Source: Kudoa neothunni
Taxonomy: Eukaryota > Cnidaria
Direction of reading: 5' to 3'
DNA: 64,000 bases
Assembly: GCA_964304625.1 (NCBI GenBank)
Contig: OZ199838.1
Location: 13,764,001 to 13,828,000 of the forward strand
A program made the position numbers and the translations under genes. Numbering within the stretch: the stretch's first letter is position 1; every line of letters begins with the position of its first letter. Below are positions 13,397 through 25,198 of the stretch, in pieces. The notes under the pieces were generated by a model. It ran no database searches, was not told the DNA's origin, and worked only from the letters and a program-made list of their open reading frames with translations.

Positions 13397-13997
13397 CGAG
13401 ATGGCGTTAACATATTGTATGTTGGCTTGTTTTTGATTACGCGAAGAAGTGTGGTTCAGCAATTTTTAAAACCAATCCTCTACTTGCTCAGATGAATAGT
13501 GATTAATTTACTACAAGAGGGTTTTAATGAAAGATTGTATTAGATCGGGAAAATTTTCAAAAAGAAGGCAATTTCATATTTTTCCTGAACTTTTCTGCGT
13601 TTCATATAGCCACCTACTTTGTTTAAACGAATGTTAACACGCGAGTATGGGATGAGCAGCCGAAATTACGTCAAATCGATAATCCTATTTTTTCCAAAAA
13701 ATTCTGCTCAGAAATAATCTTTTCACATATTTTGATGTGGAACTAATAAAATTAACGTTGTATTTATTCAAACAAAAATTTAAAACGTTTTCACGTTAAT
13801 AATTGAAATAAAAATTGAAAGCATGAAAACTTGATCATTTATTGTAAATAGGATTTTTCTGTTGACTGTAAGAGTGTCGAGTTTAATCGAGAATCTCTAT
13901 GTATTTTATGAATTGCGATATGCTGCACAATCGCACCAAAATTTAATTAATCGAAAATTAAAATTGGAGAAAAGTCACATAAACTACGTTAAAATTA

Positions 13998-16900
13998 GGC
14001 AGTGGCTATAGGTCAGGCAACGAATATCTCGAAAACTATTGCATATTATTCCCCCAAAATTTAAACATTATTTTAATATTGTCTAGCTTAATTTTTGGTA
14101 ACTTATTGAAAAATTGTAAAAATGTTTATTTTTTTGATCATATCCATACGACCATTACCAATTAAACATTCTTTTTTGAAATTGAATTTGATTGAATACA
14201 GTTTATAATCAATTATCGATATTTTATTTTTTAAAAAGAGTAAAATTTTAGATAATAAATAAATTTGGAGGATTAATTTACTTATCCAGCGTTAGGGATC
14301 ATAAAATGAAACGTTTTGTATGCAAAAAAATGAATGACACCATCAAGTATCTATATAGTTTATGATTTGAATGCATTTCGTCATTATTTTTTTTTCATAA
14401 GGATTCCAATTTTTGTTAGGCGACTTCCTCGTGGTCGACCAACGGATTTTATTTTCGATGGAATTTTCAGCTCTACAAAAATATAAAAATACGTTTTGTT
14501 ACATTTTAACCTTTCAGTTTAGATTCTTCTGCGAGTTTTGATCGATTGATATTACTAATAGGCTCTATTTGAGGATGAGTATCATCATCTGTGCTAAGTT
14601 TAGGTTTTTTAATGATTGTTATTTCTGACGAATCTATCGATGAATTCTAAATTTAATATATGGAAATTAAATTAATAATTTGATACGTATTCTTGAAATT
14701 CAGGTACTTCTCGAACTATAGCAAAATTTAAAATTTTATTTTTCAAAAAAAATCACATGTATTTAGGAAATCATCGACTACAGTGACATCATGATTTCTT
14801 AAAATGTTTTCTAAGAGACTTATACATCTTATAGACTTTTCATAAAAATCTCCACAAAATTCAGACGCGGTGTTAGCCAACTTGGTTGTAAAGGTTGTTG
14901 CGTATCTCAACTTCTGTCCAAAACTTTTTATTTTGGGTTGGCTCTTCTTATCAACAATGGTCGGAGTAATTTCGTTGTTCCTTTCGATTATAGTTCCAGT
15001 TCCTAAGAATTTCATTCCATACGTTTTCGTCCACCTCTCATTGCACAATATTTCAGAGAAAAGAGGTAAATTATTCAATAATCTTGAAGATAGAATATGA
15101 CTGCAAGGCAGTGAGAAAGATCGGTAAAATACACATGAGCACGTAGTTGCATTAGTAGTTTCAGTTGAGTTTAACAACAAATCTTCGGTGCTTAATAGTG
15201 CAACCTGCTTTTGAAGTAAATTGAATGCATACTTGGTCAAGAGTTTCTCATATTGTGACATATATTCGTCATTAAAAGTTTTGTCTGAGCCATAGCACAA
15301 CTGGCTTATTGCCTCTCCTTCCCTTTCCGTGCGAAGGGTCCTCAAGATTTTGAAAAATTTATCAACAAAATTTGTCAAAGAACTGAATTTATGGAAAACA
15401 CTTTTTATTTTTGAATTAACTGATTCAATACGATTGTTAGTTTCGTTTCCATAAAAGTTGGTTGCATTGCTGAGCCCAATTATCCAATCTTTGTAAATCC
15501 CATCCCAATTTACTTTGAAATATTCGCTCAGCTTAGTATTATTAAACTCTTGGATTTCATTAACGTACTTTTTATACTCATCATAATCTTTACAATATAT
15601 CATTTTTTGCAAACACCTTAGAATATCTTGACATTTTTTAGTGGATACGGCCAACTTGGTTGTGGTGATTTGTCGTCGAAAAATTTGTAGGACGTGAAAT
15701 TTACAGAGAATGCAAGAAGACGATGGGAAACTTTTTTTTAGACACTTTCTCAACTTTTCGTCTTTGTCAGTGACAAGTGTACATACTTTATCACGCAAAG
15801 TAGGAACCATTTCTATTATGTTATTGCAAAACCATTGTATGGAATTTTCAGTCTCTTCAAATAGTATGCATACGCTTGTTATATGAGTCAACCCGAAAGA
15901 ATCCTCTCCTGCCGATAAATACAGAGGAGCTCTAAAGTTAGTAAAATAAAGTTTGTGTGGTCATTTAAAAAAAATTTAATACCTCGAATCAAGCAGTTTA
16001 TATGTGGCATCAACAAACATCACTTCAGGATACAATTCCAAAAATGACTTCATTTTATTATCAGCGAAAAATATTCCACTGACGACGTTACGCTCATTAT
16101 GTAAAATTCTAACGTGACATTTATTATCTACACTTAAAGTTTTTTCAATTATTTCTAAGTTGTCAGGAAACGAATTCTTATTTTTTTTAACGTTGTGAAT
16201 AGATTTTAGACGAATATTTTTCCCAGTTTCCGTCTGTAATTTTGATTGAATCAATTTTTTATTCGCCTTGAGGTTAACTAATTCAATAAGGTGTTGATCG
16301 TTTAGATTAATTTTCCTTTGCTTAGGAAGGTTTCTATATATCATCTGATCTAATTGATGATTGTGCTCTAACATGCAGGAACGTATTTCAAGGAAAGCTC
16401 CGTCATTTGAAGTTCTTAATGTTATTTTGACAGGGCAATCTCCTTTTAACATTGATTTATTTCGAGCGCCACATGACCTCGTTTTCTTCTTCCCACTGAA
16501 AATACAACAGTATGTGACCTCGTAATAGCGGAGTGATTCATTGATCTGTCTTGTAATTCTACTACGAATATTTGAGATAGTTCTTGCTTGATATTTGTAT
16601 AGATTACAAAACGACAACTTTTCGTATTCTGCGATGGCAATGTGAAGATCTTCAAAAGAAGCATAACGCATACCGACTGTGAACATACTTGACGCCATAT
16701 TGTATAGCTGGATGCTCAAAATAATGCGCCAACATTTAGACCTAAAAATTTTACTTTCACTAAAATTTTTCATGTATTCTATGTATTTGAACTGATTTAG
16801 ATTTTTAAAAATCAAATATATGCCAATAATGAAATACTGGTGATGAATAACCACCATATGATCAAAAAAATAAACATTTTTACAATTTTTCAATAAGTTA

Positions 16901-17001
16901 CCAAAAATTAAGCTAGACAATATTAAAATAATGTTTAAATTTTGGGGGAAAAATATGCAATAGTTTTCGAGATATTCGTTGCCTGACCTATAGCCACTTC
17001 C
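13998..17001 (-). mobile_element. Complete MULE (Mutator-like) transposon with 9-bp target duplication
   Basis: The two ends are long inverted repeats of about 150 bp (13998-14149 and 16856-17001). They start GGCAGTGGCTATAGGTCAGG on the left and GGAAGTGGCTATAGGTCAGG on the inverted right end. The element is flanked by an exact 9-bp duplication, TTAAAATTA (13989-13997 and 17002-17010), the length made by Mutator-type transposases. Inside is one spliced transposase gene on the minus strand (14384-16698) with no disruption found. A second, related MULE starts 46 bp to the right. Confidence 0.9.
14384..16698 (-). CDS. MULE transposase with SWIM zinc finger (five exons, apparently intact)
   Basis: Exons 15983-16698, 14757-15931, 14687-14715, 14511-14646 and 14384-14472 total 2145 nt in one frame, giving 714 aa. 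The introns are 51, 41, 40 and 38 bp; the first ends with a TACTAAC-type branch motif just before TTTAG. The N-terminal half has Cys/His residues (about 80-130) like the WRKY/FLYWCH-type DNA-binding part of MULEs. The catalytic residues are probably D230 (FVDATYK), D294 (LVTDKDEK) and E408 (NNRIESVN), with CKFHVLQ after the second Asp as usual. A SWIM finger, CxCx9CxH, lies at about 503-517. The C-terminus has an AT-hook-like GRPRGSR. The ATG at 16698 is preferred because the longer frame upstream runs into the terminal repeat. Resembles the ZSWIM1/3-related MULE branch. Confidence 0.85.
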
Positions 17002-17047
17002 TTAAAATTAATGAGACCCGGTGATTATTTTGTTAAAAATACTTGTC

Positions 17048-20000
17048 GGCAGTGGCTATTTATTTCCATGGGTCCGTATAATCCTATGTCGGGCGGGACT
17101 GGCTATTTCCACGGTGCGAAATATTTACTAGGTTTCTGATGATAATTAAAATCTGATTTCAGGTATGTGTTTAGCTAATTTTTAACTATAAGAATTTTAT
17201 TTTTTTACGAAATTTTTTGTGATTAATACTTACACTTTGAAATCGCTTATTTTCCATTTAAATATTGTTTTATACCAATTTTTTACATCCTTTTATAGGA
17301 TTTAACTATTATTTTTATTTCTAATGTCAGAAAATGTTTTCTTCGATATCAATGAAATGATATCCACGCTACATTTTTGATTGGTGCGTGCTAACGAGAC
17401 ATGCTGTGTCAATACCTGAAGCAGTCAATCATAGTCTGTTTCAACATAAGTTGAATCAACTTTTAACATTACTGGTGTCTTATTCGTTATAAGGTAATGC
17501 AATTTTTCCATATTGAATTTGTAAAGTTTTATAAGTTAGGCTTTGCGCGCCATATGTTGAAAAAACAAAATTATCGAGTAAACAACAACGAAATATCTTA
17601 TTTTAAGAATTGTGTTGTTTATACATTAAAATTTTTTATTTTATTTAATTGTGTCTTCTTTTTCGTTTCTTTCGATGCCCATTAACGGCAACTCTACTTC
17701 CTTTCGGCCTTCCTATGGAGTTTGTTTTAGAAGGGAGAGGAAAACCTAAACTAAGATAATATTTGTTAGTTGTTAATATTCTTCCTTTGAATTTTTCAGG
17801 TATTAATTTCTCGGAATGCATCGAATTATATTGAAAAATTGCATCTAATTTTGTTAATTTGAGAAGTTACGGAATAAGATACCGTTTATTTCATCTGTCG
17901 TAACTTTCGGTTCATCTATAAATAAGAGAAATTATGAATAATGCCATATCATTTAATTTTCTTGACTGCCCAATTACAGAGTCAACGCAACTAGTTGTAT
18001 TTACTGGATCATCATCGTTGCAATAATGTTTCACTAAATTTCCCATTATTTGTGTCTAAAATATCACCTACTTAGTTTTATTACAGTGGCCAGTTTCTTT
18101 TATTGTTATTTTTAATAATACTTTCTATCTCTTTAAAAGCATCTAAACACATTTCGACCTCATTTAACGCTCTTTGAAGGAAAATATGTACACTTGTGAG
18201 GTTGAATGATAGATATTGGGAACATTTACATGTGTTGATATTTGAATTATATGAATAATACTTTAAACTTTGAGTTTTTCCAATCGCGAAAAAGTTATAT
18301 TTGCCGCAAACAGAGTAAGTAATTTGTTATAACCACTGTATGTTTTATTTATCATTGAACGAGGTTTAGTAAGATCTGGAACAATTTTATTTTTTTTCTC
18401 TCAATTCTAGTGAATTCTAAATATCCGAAAAATTGGAGAAAGAATCCTCATGAGTCGAGAATTTTGTAACAACAGTTTGGAGCTGTTCATTCATTGCCTC
18501 TAATCGATTGCTAATGGCGTTATTGAAATAATTTTTGGCTGAACTCAAACCAATAACCCATTTTTTAGCTACGTGGTCCCAATTTTTTCCAAAATATGAA
18601 TTGAATTAGTAACACCATCTAGGAAAAGATCGACTTTAATTCATCATATTCAGTTTTGGACATTGCACACATCATTTTTTGAAAAGTTACCAGAAATGAC
18701 TTTTTCTTTTCAATATCAACTATATAATTTTTAGAAGCATTCCTCGTTGGAAGGTCTGATTAACGTGAAATCTACATATGATTAGGGATGCTTCATTAAA
18801 AGCTTCTTTTAGACATTTTCTAGGGGTGCGGTCCTAATCAGTGACTATTATCGAAAGTTTGAGCTTTAAACAAGGAGCAGCATCTATTAGCTCATGTAAA
18901 AGCCATTTAATTGCTTTTTCGGTTTCCCCATATAATATACCCGCATTTGTAATGTGCGTTTGATCACAAGAGCCTTGTGTTGTTGTTATATAAAGCGGAG
19001 CTTTAAAACAAATAAACTAGTCAATTCAAATTATTAACTATCCTGAATTAAGCAGTTTATACGTGACACCTATAAACATAACCTCTGGTAAGTAGTTGAT
19101 TACATTTTTCATTTTTTTCGTTCAATAAAAGACATCCCGCTTACGGTATTTTCACCGGCCAATACTTTAACTCCATATTTATGATTTTCTTCAAGAAGCT
19201 TTACAACCGAATTAATATCATTCACTTCGCAGGAAGAAAATTTTTTAAAGTTGTGAAGTGATTTCAATGACACATTAAAATCTCTTTCTTGCCTTAGTTT
19301 TACCTGAGTTGTTTTCTTATTTGCGCCAAGAAATAGTAATTCAGACAGGAATGGATCATTAAGATTAATTTTTCGTTGATTAGGTAAGCTTTCAAAATAG
19401 TTGGGTTACAAGGATGGCTATGTCCTAAGTTTACAGATTTAACCTCTAGAAAATTCCCGTCCAAGCTGGCACTAAGACTGATATGGAATGGACAACCTTA
19501 TTAAATGTTGCTTTATTCCTTTCGCCAGGACTTTTTCTATTGTAATTCAGGCTGAAATAACACACATCCCTTATTTCGCAATAAACAATATCAGGTTTTA
19601 AAGTCCCTGTTATATCGTCTTTGAGCATCGGAAATCTTTCTTGAATTCCTTATTTTTATATAACGAACATTTTTTTCTTTCGTATTGGGTATTTTACATT
19701 TCAATTCCTCGTAAGAATTGAATTTCATTCCTACGATAAAATGAATTCTGGATTTCCCTCACTTGCCATGTCTTCACGTTAAACAAGCAAAGTGAGTTGA
19801 TTATAATCCGTGTATAGAACCATTCTAATACCAATGCAATTGTCTCATTTTGTTAATAATTTCAAAACTTAAACCTTAGTTTGAGTAAGTTTAAGGTTAT
19901 TAATTTTTCATTTAACTAAAGCATCAATCACGCGAAAACCACATTGACATTAACACATGTGGTTGTAGACCAAAAATTTTTCTTATAAATTTAATTATTA

Positions 20001-20460
20001 TTTCCAAAATATATTTACTTAATTATATATACATAGAATGTATCGTTATGGGTAATCTTTTAGTTATATTTTAATGTTTATCGACAAACTACATATTATT
20101 GGACTTATACAAGTGCACGCGCTATGCCTAATGGTTCGAAGTTTAAGCGATTATAAATACATCTTTTCTAGAAGGGAAGGATATTTTTGACTATTAGAAT
20201 AAATATTTATATTAAATACTTACCAAATAATTTTATATGTAATCTGTAAACCTTTCATTTCAAGCATTGTAAATGTGATAACATGTAAATATTCATCATA
20301 AAAATTCCCGTAAAAACAAAATTCTTATTTGTAAAAATTAGCTAAACAAATATCTGAAATCAGATTTTAATTATCATTAGAAACCTAGAAAATACTCCGC
20401 ACCGTGGAAATAGCTAGTCCCGACAAAGGATTATACGTATCTGTGGAAGTAGCCAGCGCC
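17048..20460 (-). mobile_element. Second, decayed MULE with long inverted repeats
   Basis: Inverted repeats of about 150 bp start GGCAGTGGCTATTTATTTCC on the left and GGCGCTGGCTACTTCCACAG on the inverted right end, and both continue through TATAATCCT, TGTCGGG and CTATTTCCACGGTGCG. The flanks TACTTGTC (17040-17047) and TACTTTTC (20461-20468) are an 8-bp duplication with one mismatch. The minus strand between about 17700 and 19750 encodes a degraded transposase related to the neighbour: KKWVIGLSSAKNYF aligns with its KDWIIGLSNATNFY, and the gene ends in a similar GRPKGSR. Many stops and frame changes are present, so it is not functional. The interior flanks (17160-17680 and 19750-20340) hold nothing else recognisable. 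Confidence 0.85.
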
Positions 20461-20523
20461 TACTTTTCTAATTAATTTAAATCGTATCTAAGTATAAATA
20501 AATTATTTTGTAATGAAAAATGG

Positions 20524-22133
20524 TAATGAGGGAGTATCCAGATCAAAATTTCCCATGTTCGCGAATTCGCAAATTCCCCGATTCGTATATCCCATGATTT
20601 AATTCAATTCTAAAACGCGTTACCATAAATCACGCTTCGGCATCAATCGACCGTCGCGCATATCGACGCGCAAACAGTTTTTCCTTGTTTTTGGTGTAAT
20701 TAACCGTCAAAATCATACAATATTTATAGTTTTTTAGTGTATATCATTTTTATGTCTATTAAAAAAAGTTTATTTTATATAAATGGTTGTATACAAAGAG
20801 CAATGATACTGTTAGATTGTTTCAAGCGGCGTATGAAATACACTCAAATATATCAAACCAATACACTCTACTAATTTCTCTTAGCACGTGGTTATGTTTA
20901 TATTTTTATATATTAGTTTAATAAATAATCCGTGACAGATACTTAATATTTTTATTTTCATTATGGATAAATAATAGTATTGAAAGTAATATATCTTATT
21001 TCTTCAAAAATTTGTAGAAACAAATTTATATATCATTATTTTAACCTGTTTCGATATAACTGTATCATCATGGCGGACTTTATAACTCAGCGTCAATTTT
21101 GTCACGTTTTGTTCCTCATGAATGCATTATTTGCTTTCCTATCTGTTAAAGGATAAATAAAAACCTTGATGATGTAAGAATTATCTCAGATGTAACATTT
21201 TTTTCTTTAATATTTGTTCCCAGACGCGATTATAAATTCATTTTCACCAGGATCTTCACATTTTTTGGTAAAAATAACAAGTTAAGAGGAAACACACCCA
21301 AATAAACAGTGTCTCGCTTATTTAATTAATATAACTTTGGTGTATTGAAGAACTTAGATGTAAAATGACGGCATTAACAGAAATATTAGAAAAAAACATT
21401 GACCGTTTACTTCTCATGATTGGAAAATATTTTCTGCAGAATTTTTCAACGTTAGAAGAAATTGGCAGGAGCTAACAAAATAGACAAAGTTGACGAATGT
21501 CTCTTAAGAAGTCGCGGTAAGAACGACTAAACAAATAATTTGTAATGGGCAAATAATTTAGACACAGCATATCAATAAATAAGAGATTTTTAGTCAAGTA
21601 ACGTGTTCACAAACGATCCCAAAAAATAATGCGAAAAACATTAAAAAATATTGTGAAAATATAATTAAACTTAAGATTATTCATGCATTTGAACACTTTA
21701 ACATATATCCTTTCGATTTACGGACCATATTTATTGTTAGGGCGTATGAAAATAATATATAAACTAAAACATAAATTATATTATATTATTTTGGGGTATC
21801 AGTCAAGTCAATTGCAAAACCGACGCTTATAAGATGCAGTAACAAAACTGAATAAAATCTGAACGTTGGTTCCAATAAATAATGTCAGCCAGGTGCTTTT
21901 CTGTGAACGTAAAAATTACATAGATTTAAAAATTATGATTATTGTATGATTTTAACGGTTAATTACGCCCAAAGCAGGGAAAAACTGTGTGCGCACCGAT
22001 ATGCGCGACGGTCGATTGATGTCGAAACGTGATTTTTGGTAACACGTTTTAGAATTGAATTAAATTATGGGATATACGAATGGGGGAATTTGCGAACATG
22101 ATGAAAATTTGGGAGCTGGATACTCCCCCATTA
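20524..22133. mobile_element. 1.6-kb element with about 200-bp terminal inverted repeats and no ORF
   Basis: The left arm (20524 to about 20728) and right arm (about 21938-22133) are strongly similar inverted copies starting TAATGRGGGAGTATCCAG. They share GTATATCCCAT, AATTCAATTCTAAAACG and a GC-rich tract with ATCGACCGTCGCGCATATCG. The 1.2-kb interior is AT-rich and non-coding. No clear target duplication is visible beyond the shared TAATG, so the superfamily is unknown. It is probably a deletion derivative moved by a transposase encoded elsewhere. Confidence 0.75.
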
Positions 22134-22642
22134 ACGAGAAAGTTTTGGTCTTAGTTTCTGTAGTGTCGTGCAAGTTCGAGACATTCTAATCCACGTGTTT
22201 CAGTTATGGCAGGTGTTGAGTTGTCCTTACGGCTATATTAATGCATCGTGGAAACGTTGTTTCGCTCAATAGCCAATAGCGAAAGCATGGACAGTTTTTT
22301 GAAACTTCTCGTGCAATATATTTGATGTAACATTCACAATAATAACGAGTTTTACGTCAGACATTTTTTCTGAAGTAACTCAACACTTCTCACACCATTA
22401 ATATTCTGAGAAAAAACTTTTTTACAGTATAAGTTTTGAAATTTCTAAAGATCTTATTACAGAGTGTAAATATCGCAGGGAAAGGATCGAACTTTTAATG
22501 TTTCCTAATTGAAACCTGTATGTGTAGTTTGAGATTGTAAAAATACTCGGCCAATCCGCAGAAAGCAGGGGAAGGGAAGTTAGGTATTGTTAGAGGGAAA
22601 CTTGATTTGGAAAAATTGGATAATGGTTATTGTGCTTCCAGT

Positions 22643-22909
22643 TCACAGTTGATGATAAATAAATAGAGCCTTAGCGTTAATTGTCACCGATGGGAGATAG
22701 TTGACATCGATGAAGGTGATGTTCAAATTCTCTAAGTGAATAGTGCGGAGTAGAGTTGAGAGGCAAATTTGAGAAGCATTGGAATGATACGCCATCAGCC
22801 CAATCGATTGCACATGCGAATAAAACACAAAACTTCTGTATACCGAATTCCATTCGAGTCCCTTATGCCTCGTAATCATTGAGTATTGTAAAGGATTTCG
22901 AATCTTCAC
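22643..22909 (-). CDS. Unrecognised possible exon
   Basis: An 88-codon open frame on the minus strand with a balanced composition (blocks such as HKGLEWNSVYRSFVFYSH) and slightly higher GC than its surroundings. No family was recognised, there is no confident ATG context, and flanking splice sites are ambiguous. It may be an exon, a pseudogene piece or chance. Confidence 0.25.
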   Translation of the reverse strand: MKIRNPLQYSMITRHKGLEWNSVYRSFVFYSHVQSIGLMAYHSNASQICLSTLLRTIHLENLNITFIDVNYLPSVTINAKALFIYHQL

Positions 22910-24239
22910 TTAATCACGCATAGAGGAACCCTAGGGGGAAGATTACGCTATTTTTGTCGAGTATGAAATAAATGACGTGTTTTTTTTTGAGCAAATATTT
23001 TATAGTACGAACCACAATTTTTTAAATCTTTTGAAAAAGTCGGAATAATCTTCATAAATAAAATTTAGAAAAATCGATAATGCTATTGACAAGGAAATTC
23101 CACGGTAAACACGATTACCTATTTCATGCCGAATAAATTAACTCATTTTGAGTTATTGATAAAACTATTATTTATAATAGATGATTTCACGGTTAATCCA
23201 TTTATGGTGATGCAACCATTTTCAGATGAAAACATATTAAATTCAATATCGTTCGAAGAAACGAAATGTACACCTAAACATTCAAAAGCCCATCTTATTA
23301 TCATCTCAAACTTTGGTTTCAATAAGAATAAACTGATTTACGATATAAAAATATTTTATCTATATTTATTAGTACCGAACAATTTATTCTTTCAAAATGA
23401 CATGATTCAACGGGAAATACAAAATGGCGATAATTCAGCCATTTTCATGGCAATTCAAATAAATTATAGATATTATTGTATAATTAGTATCATAACATAG
23501 AAATCACTGAAGTGTTAGAAAACTTAGAACTACCAAGATGTGAAATTTTAATACAGCTCTGGAAAGGGCGAAATAACAACATAACCAAAATTCAAACAAA
23601 TTCGTAGGTTCTCAAAACGATCTTTACAGCAAAAAAATTGTTGTAATGAAGAATTACCATTTTATGTTGAGCTAGAAAATTAAAATAAATAAAGCATTAT
23701 TTTAGTTGAAATTCCCCATGAAAAATGATTGTGTATCTTTAAGATGTTGTAAATAAATGAGAAGCAGAATTAAATAATTTTGCCGTATGTAAAATTACGA
23801 AAACACATTATTAGAAAATCATAACCATATATTATCTCTTGTATTATTTGAATAGGATATTTCAATCTCAAATAATTAAACGAAATAAACGAGGTAGCTA
23901 AAAATACTAACTGCGGTACCCAAACCGTTGAATATTACTAAAAAATCATCTTATCTATGTCAGTTATTGCTTTTAAATGAAAAATATTTAAATACAAATT
24001 AGTAAGATAACTGCGACATTATGAAAAACAGAACGGCTCACTATTATTAATCTTGAAGTAAACAATTTTTTGCTTAGATGTTGAAGCTGAATGACGATGG
24101 ATTCGGTTTTTGAATAAACTGAATAATTTGTTACATATGACATGTGTTTAATTTCGAAATAAAAATTTGTACAAATATAGTCTACATAGAAGAATATATT
24201 AGTCAGACTACGTTTTAGTTTGTCTTTCGATAAAAAAGG
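22910..24239. other. No gene supported
   Basis: AT-rich. A 124-codon open frame at 23126-23500 (+) is rich in Ile, Phe, Asn and Lys as expected from base composition and matches nothing I recognise. Confidence 0.4.
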
Positions 24240-24375
24240 GGGAAGATATTTTCACGGTAAATAATACTCAGATGTCACTTATTTTGACTAAATTAGTTAT
24301 TTCTGGCCTCCCGCTTCACTTTCAAGGGCAGAAATAATTAAACTGAGCCACTTTTAAAAAATTAAATCTGTATAT
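24240..24375. repeat. Stem-loop repeat, copy 2, with inverted loop
   Basis: It aligns with 7975-8100 through CAGATGxCxCT, TTTTGAC and AAATTAAATCxGTA. The stem arms TTATTTCTG and CAGAAATAA enclose a loop that carries GCTTCACTTTCAAGG, which is the reverse complement of the copy 1 loop (CCTTAAGAGCGAAGC). So the loop is flipped relative to the flanks. Confidence 0.45.
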
Positions 24376-25198
24376 GTTTTATTCCTTTAATTTTTTTAAT
24401 TACATAAATAGTCGCACTCTCTATAACATTTAACATATTCTTCGCAGATATCCACTTTTCTTTTGGATTATTCAAACACTTCAAATTTTTCTTTTTATCG
24501 AGGAGTGATCATTAGAATCAACTATCAAGTATCTTTTTTATAAGAATAACTGTTAGATTTCATCACATATACAATATCTAATATATTTTCTTCATTAATG
24601 CTGGTATTGTTATCACTTTATTCCATAAAAATCCATACCCACCGCAACAAGGAAACTTATATACATGAATAAAAATATATCTTTAGCTATGGGATATTTT
24701 TATTTATCCAATTAGATTAGAATTTTCGGAATTAATACGTAATATCAAACATAATATGAACGTTAAAAAATCTGAGGTTCAAATTGACTCCACTATATTT
24801 AAAAGATGTTCTAATAATAAAAATTTGCTAAATTCTTTGTAAGTATCTCAACTCATATTTTAATACAGATTAACAGATAATGGTTTAATTTTAAAAGTTG
24901 AACTCTGTTTATTAATAGATTTTATGAAAAGTACAAAACAATTTTGTTTGAGGTGCAGATGGACCCCATTTTCTTCAGAGGGTTAAGCATAAATTTTTCT
25001 GAACTCCTAAAATTTCACAATTATCAACTTTTAAGATTGCGGAATAGGTTTAAATAATAAAATTCAGTCTCTGTATTAAACATATTCTCTTCTAATATTG
25101 TTACTATGTGTTTTAACTTTAAACGGAGAACGCCGAAATATCACATGTATATATACTAGATTTATTACAATATTAGTACAAACGATTATTGTAGGAAA

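Noticed and set aside
14870-15100. 76-codon plus-strand frame
   Set aside because: Antisense to the MULE transposase exon; a shadow frame.
23126-23500. 124-codon plus-strand open frame
   Set aside because: Amino acid content follows the AT bias (Ile, Asn, Lys, Phe); no motif or conserved block.
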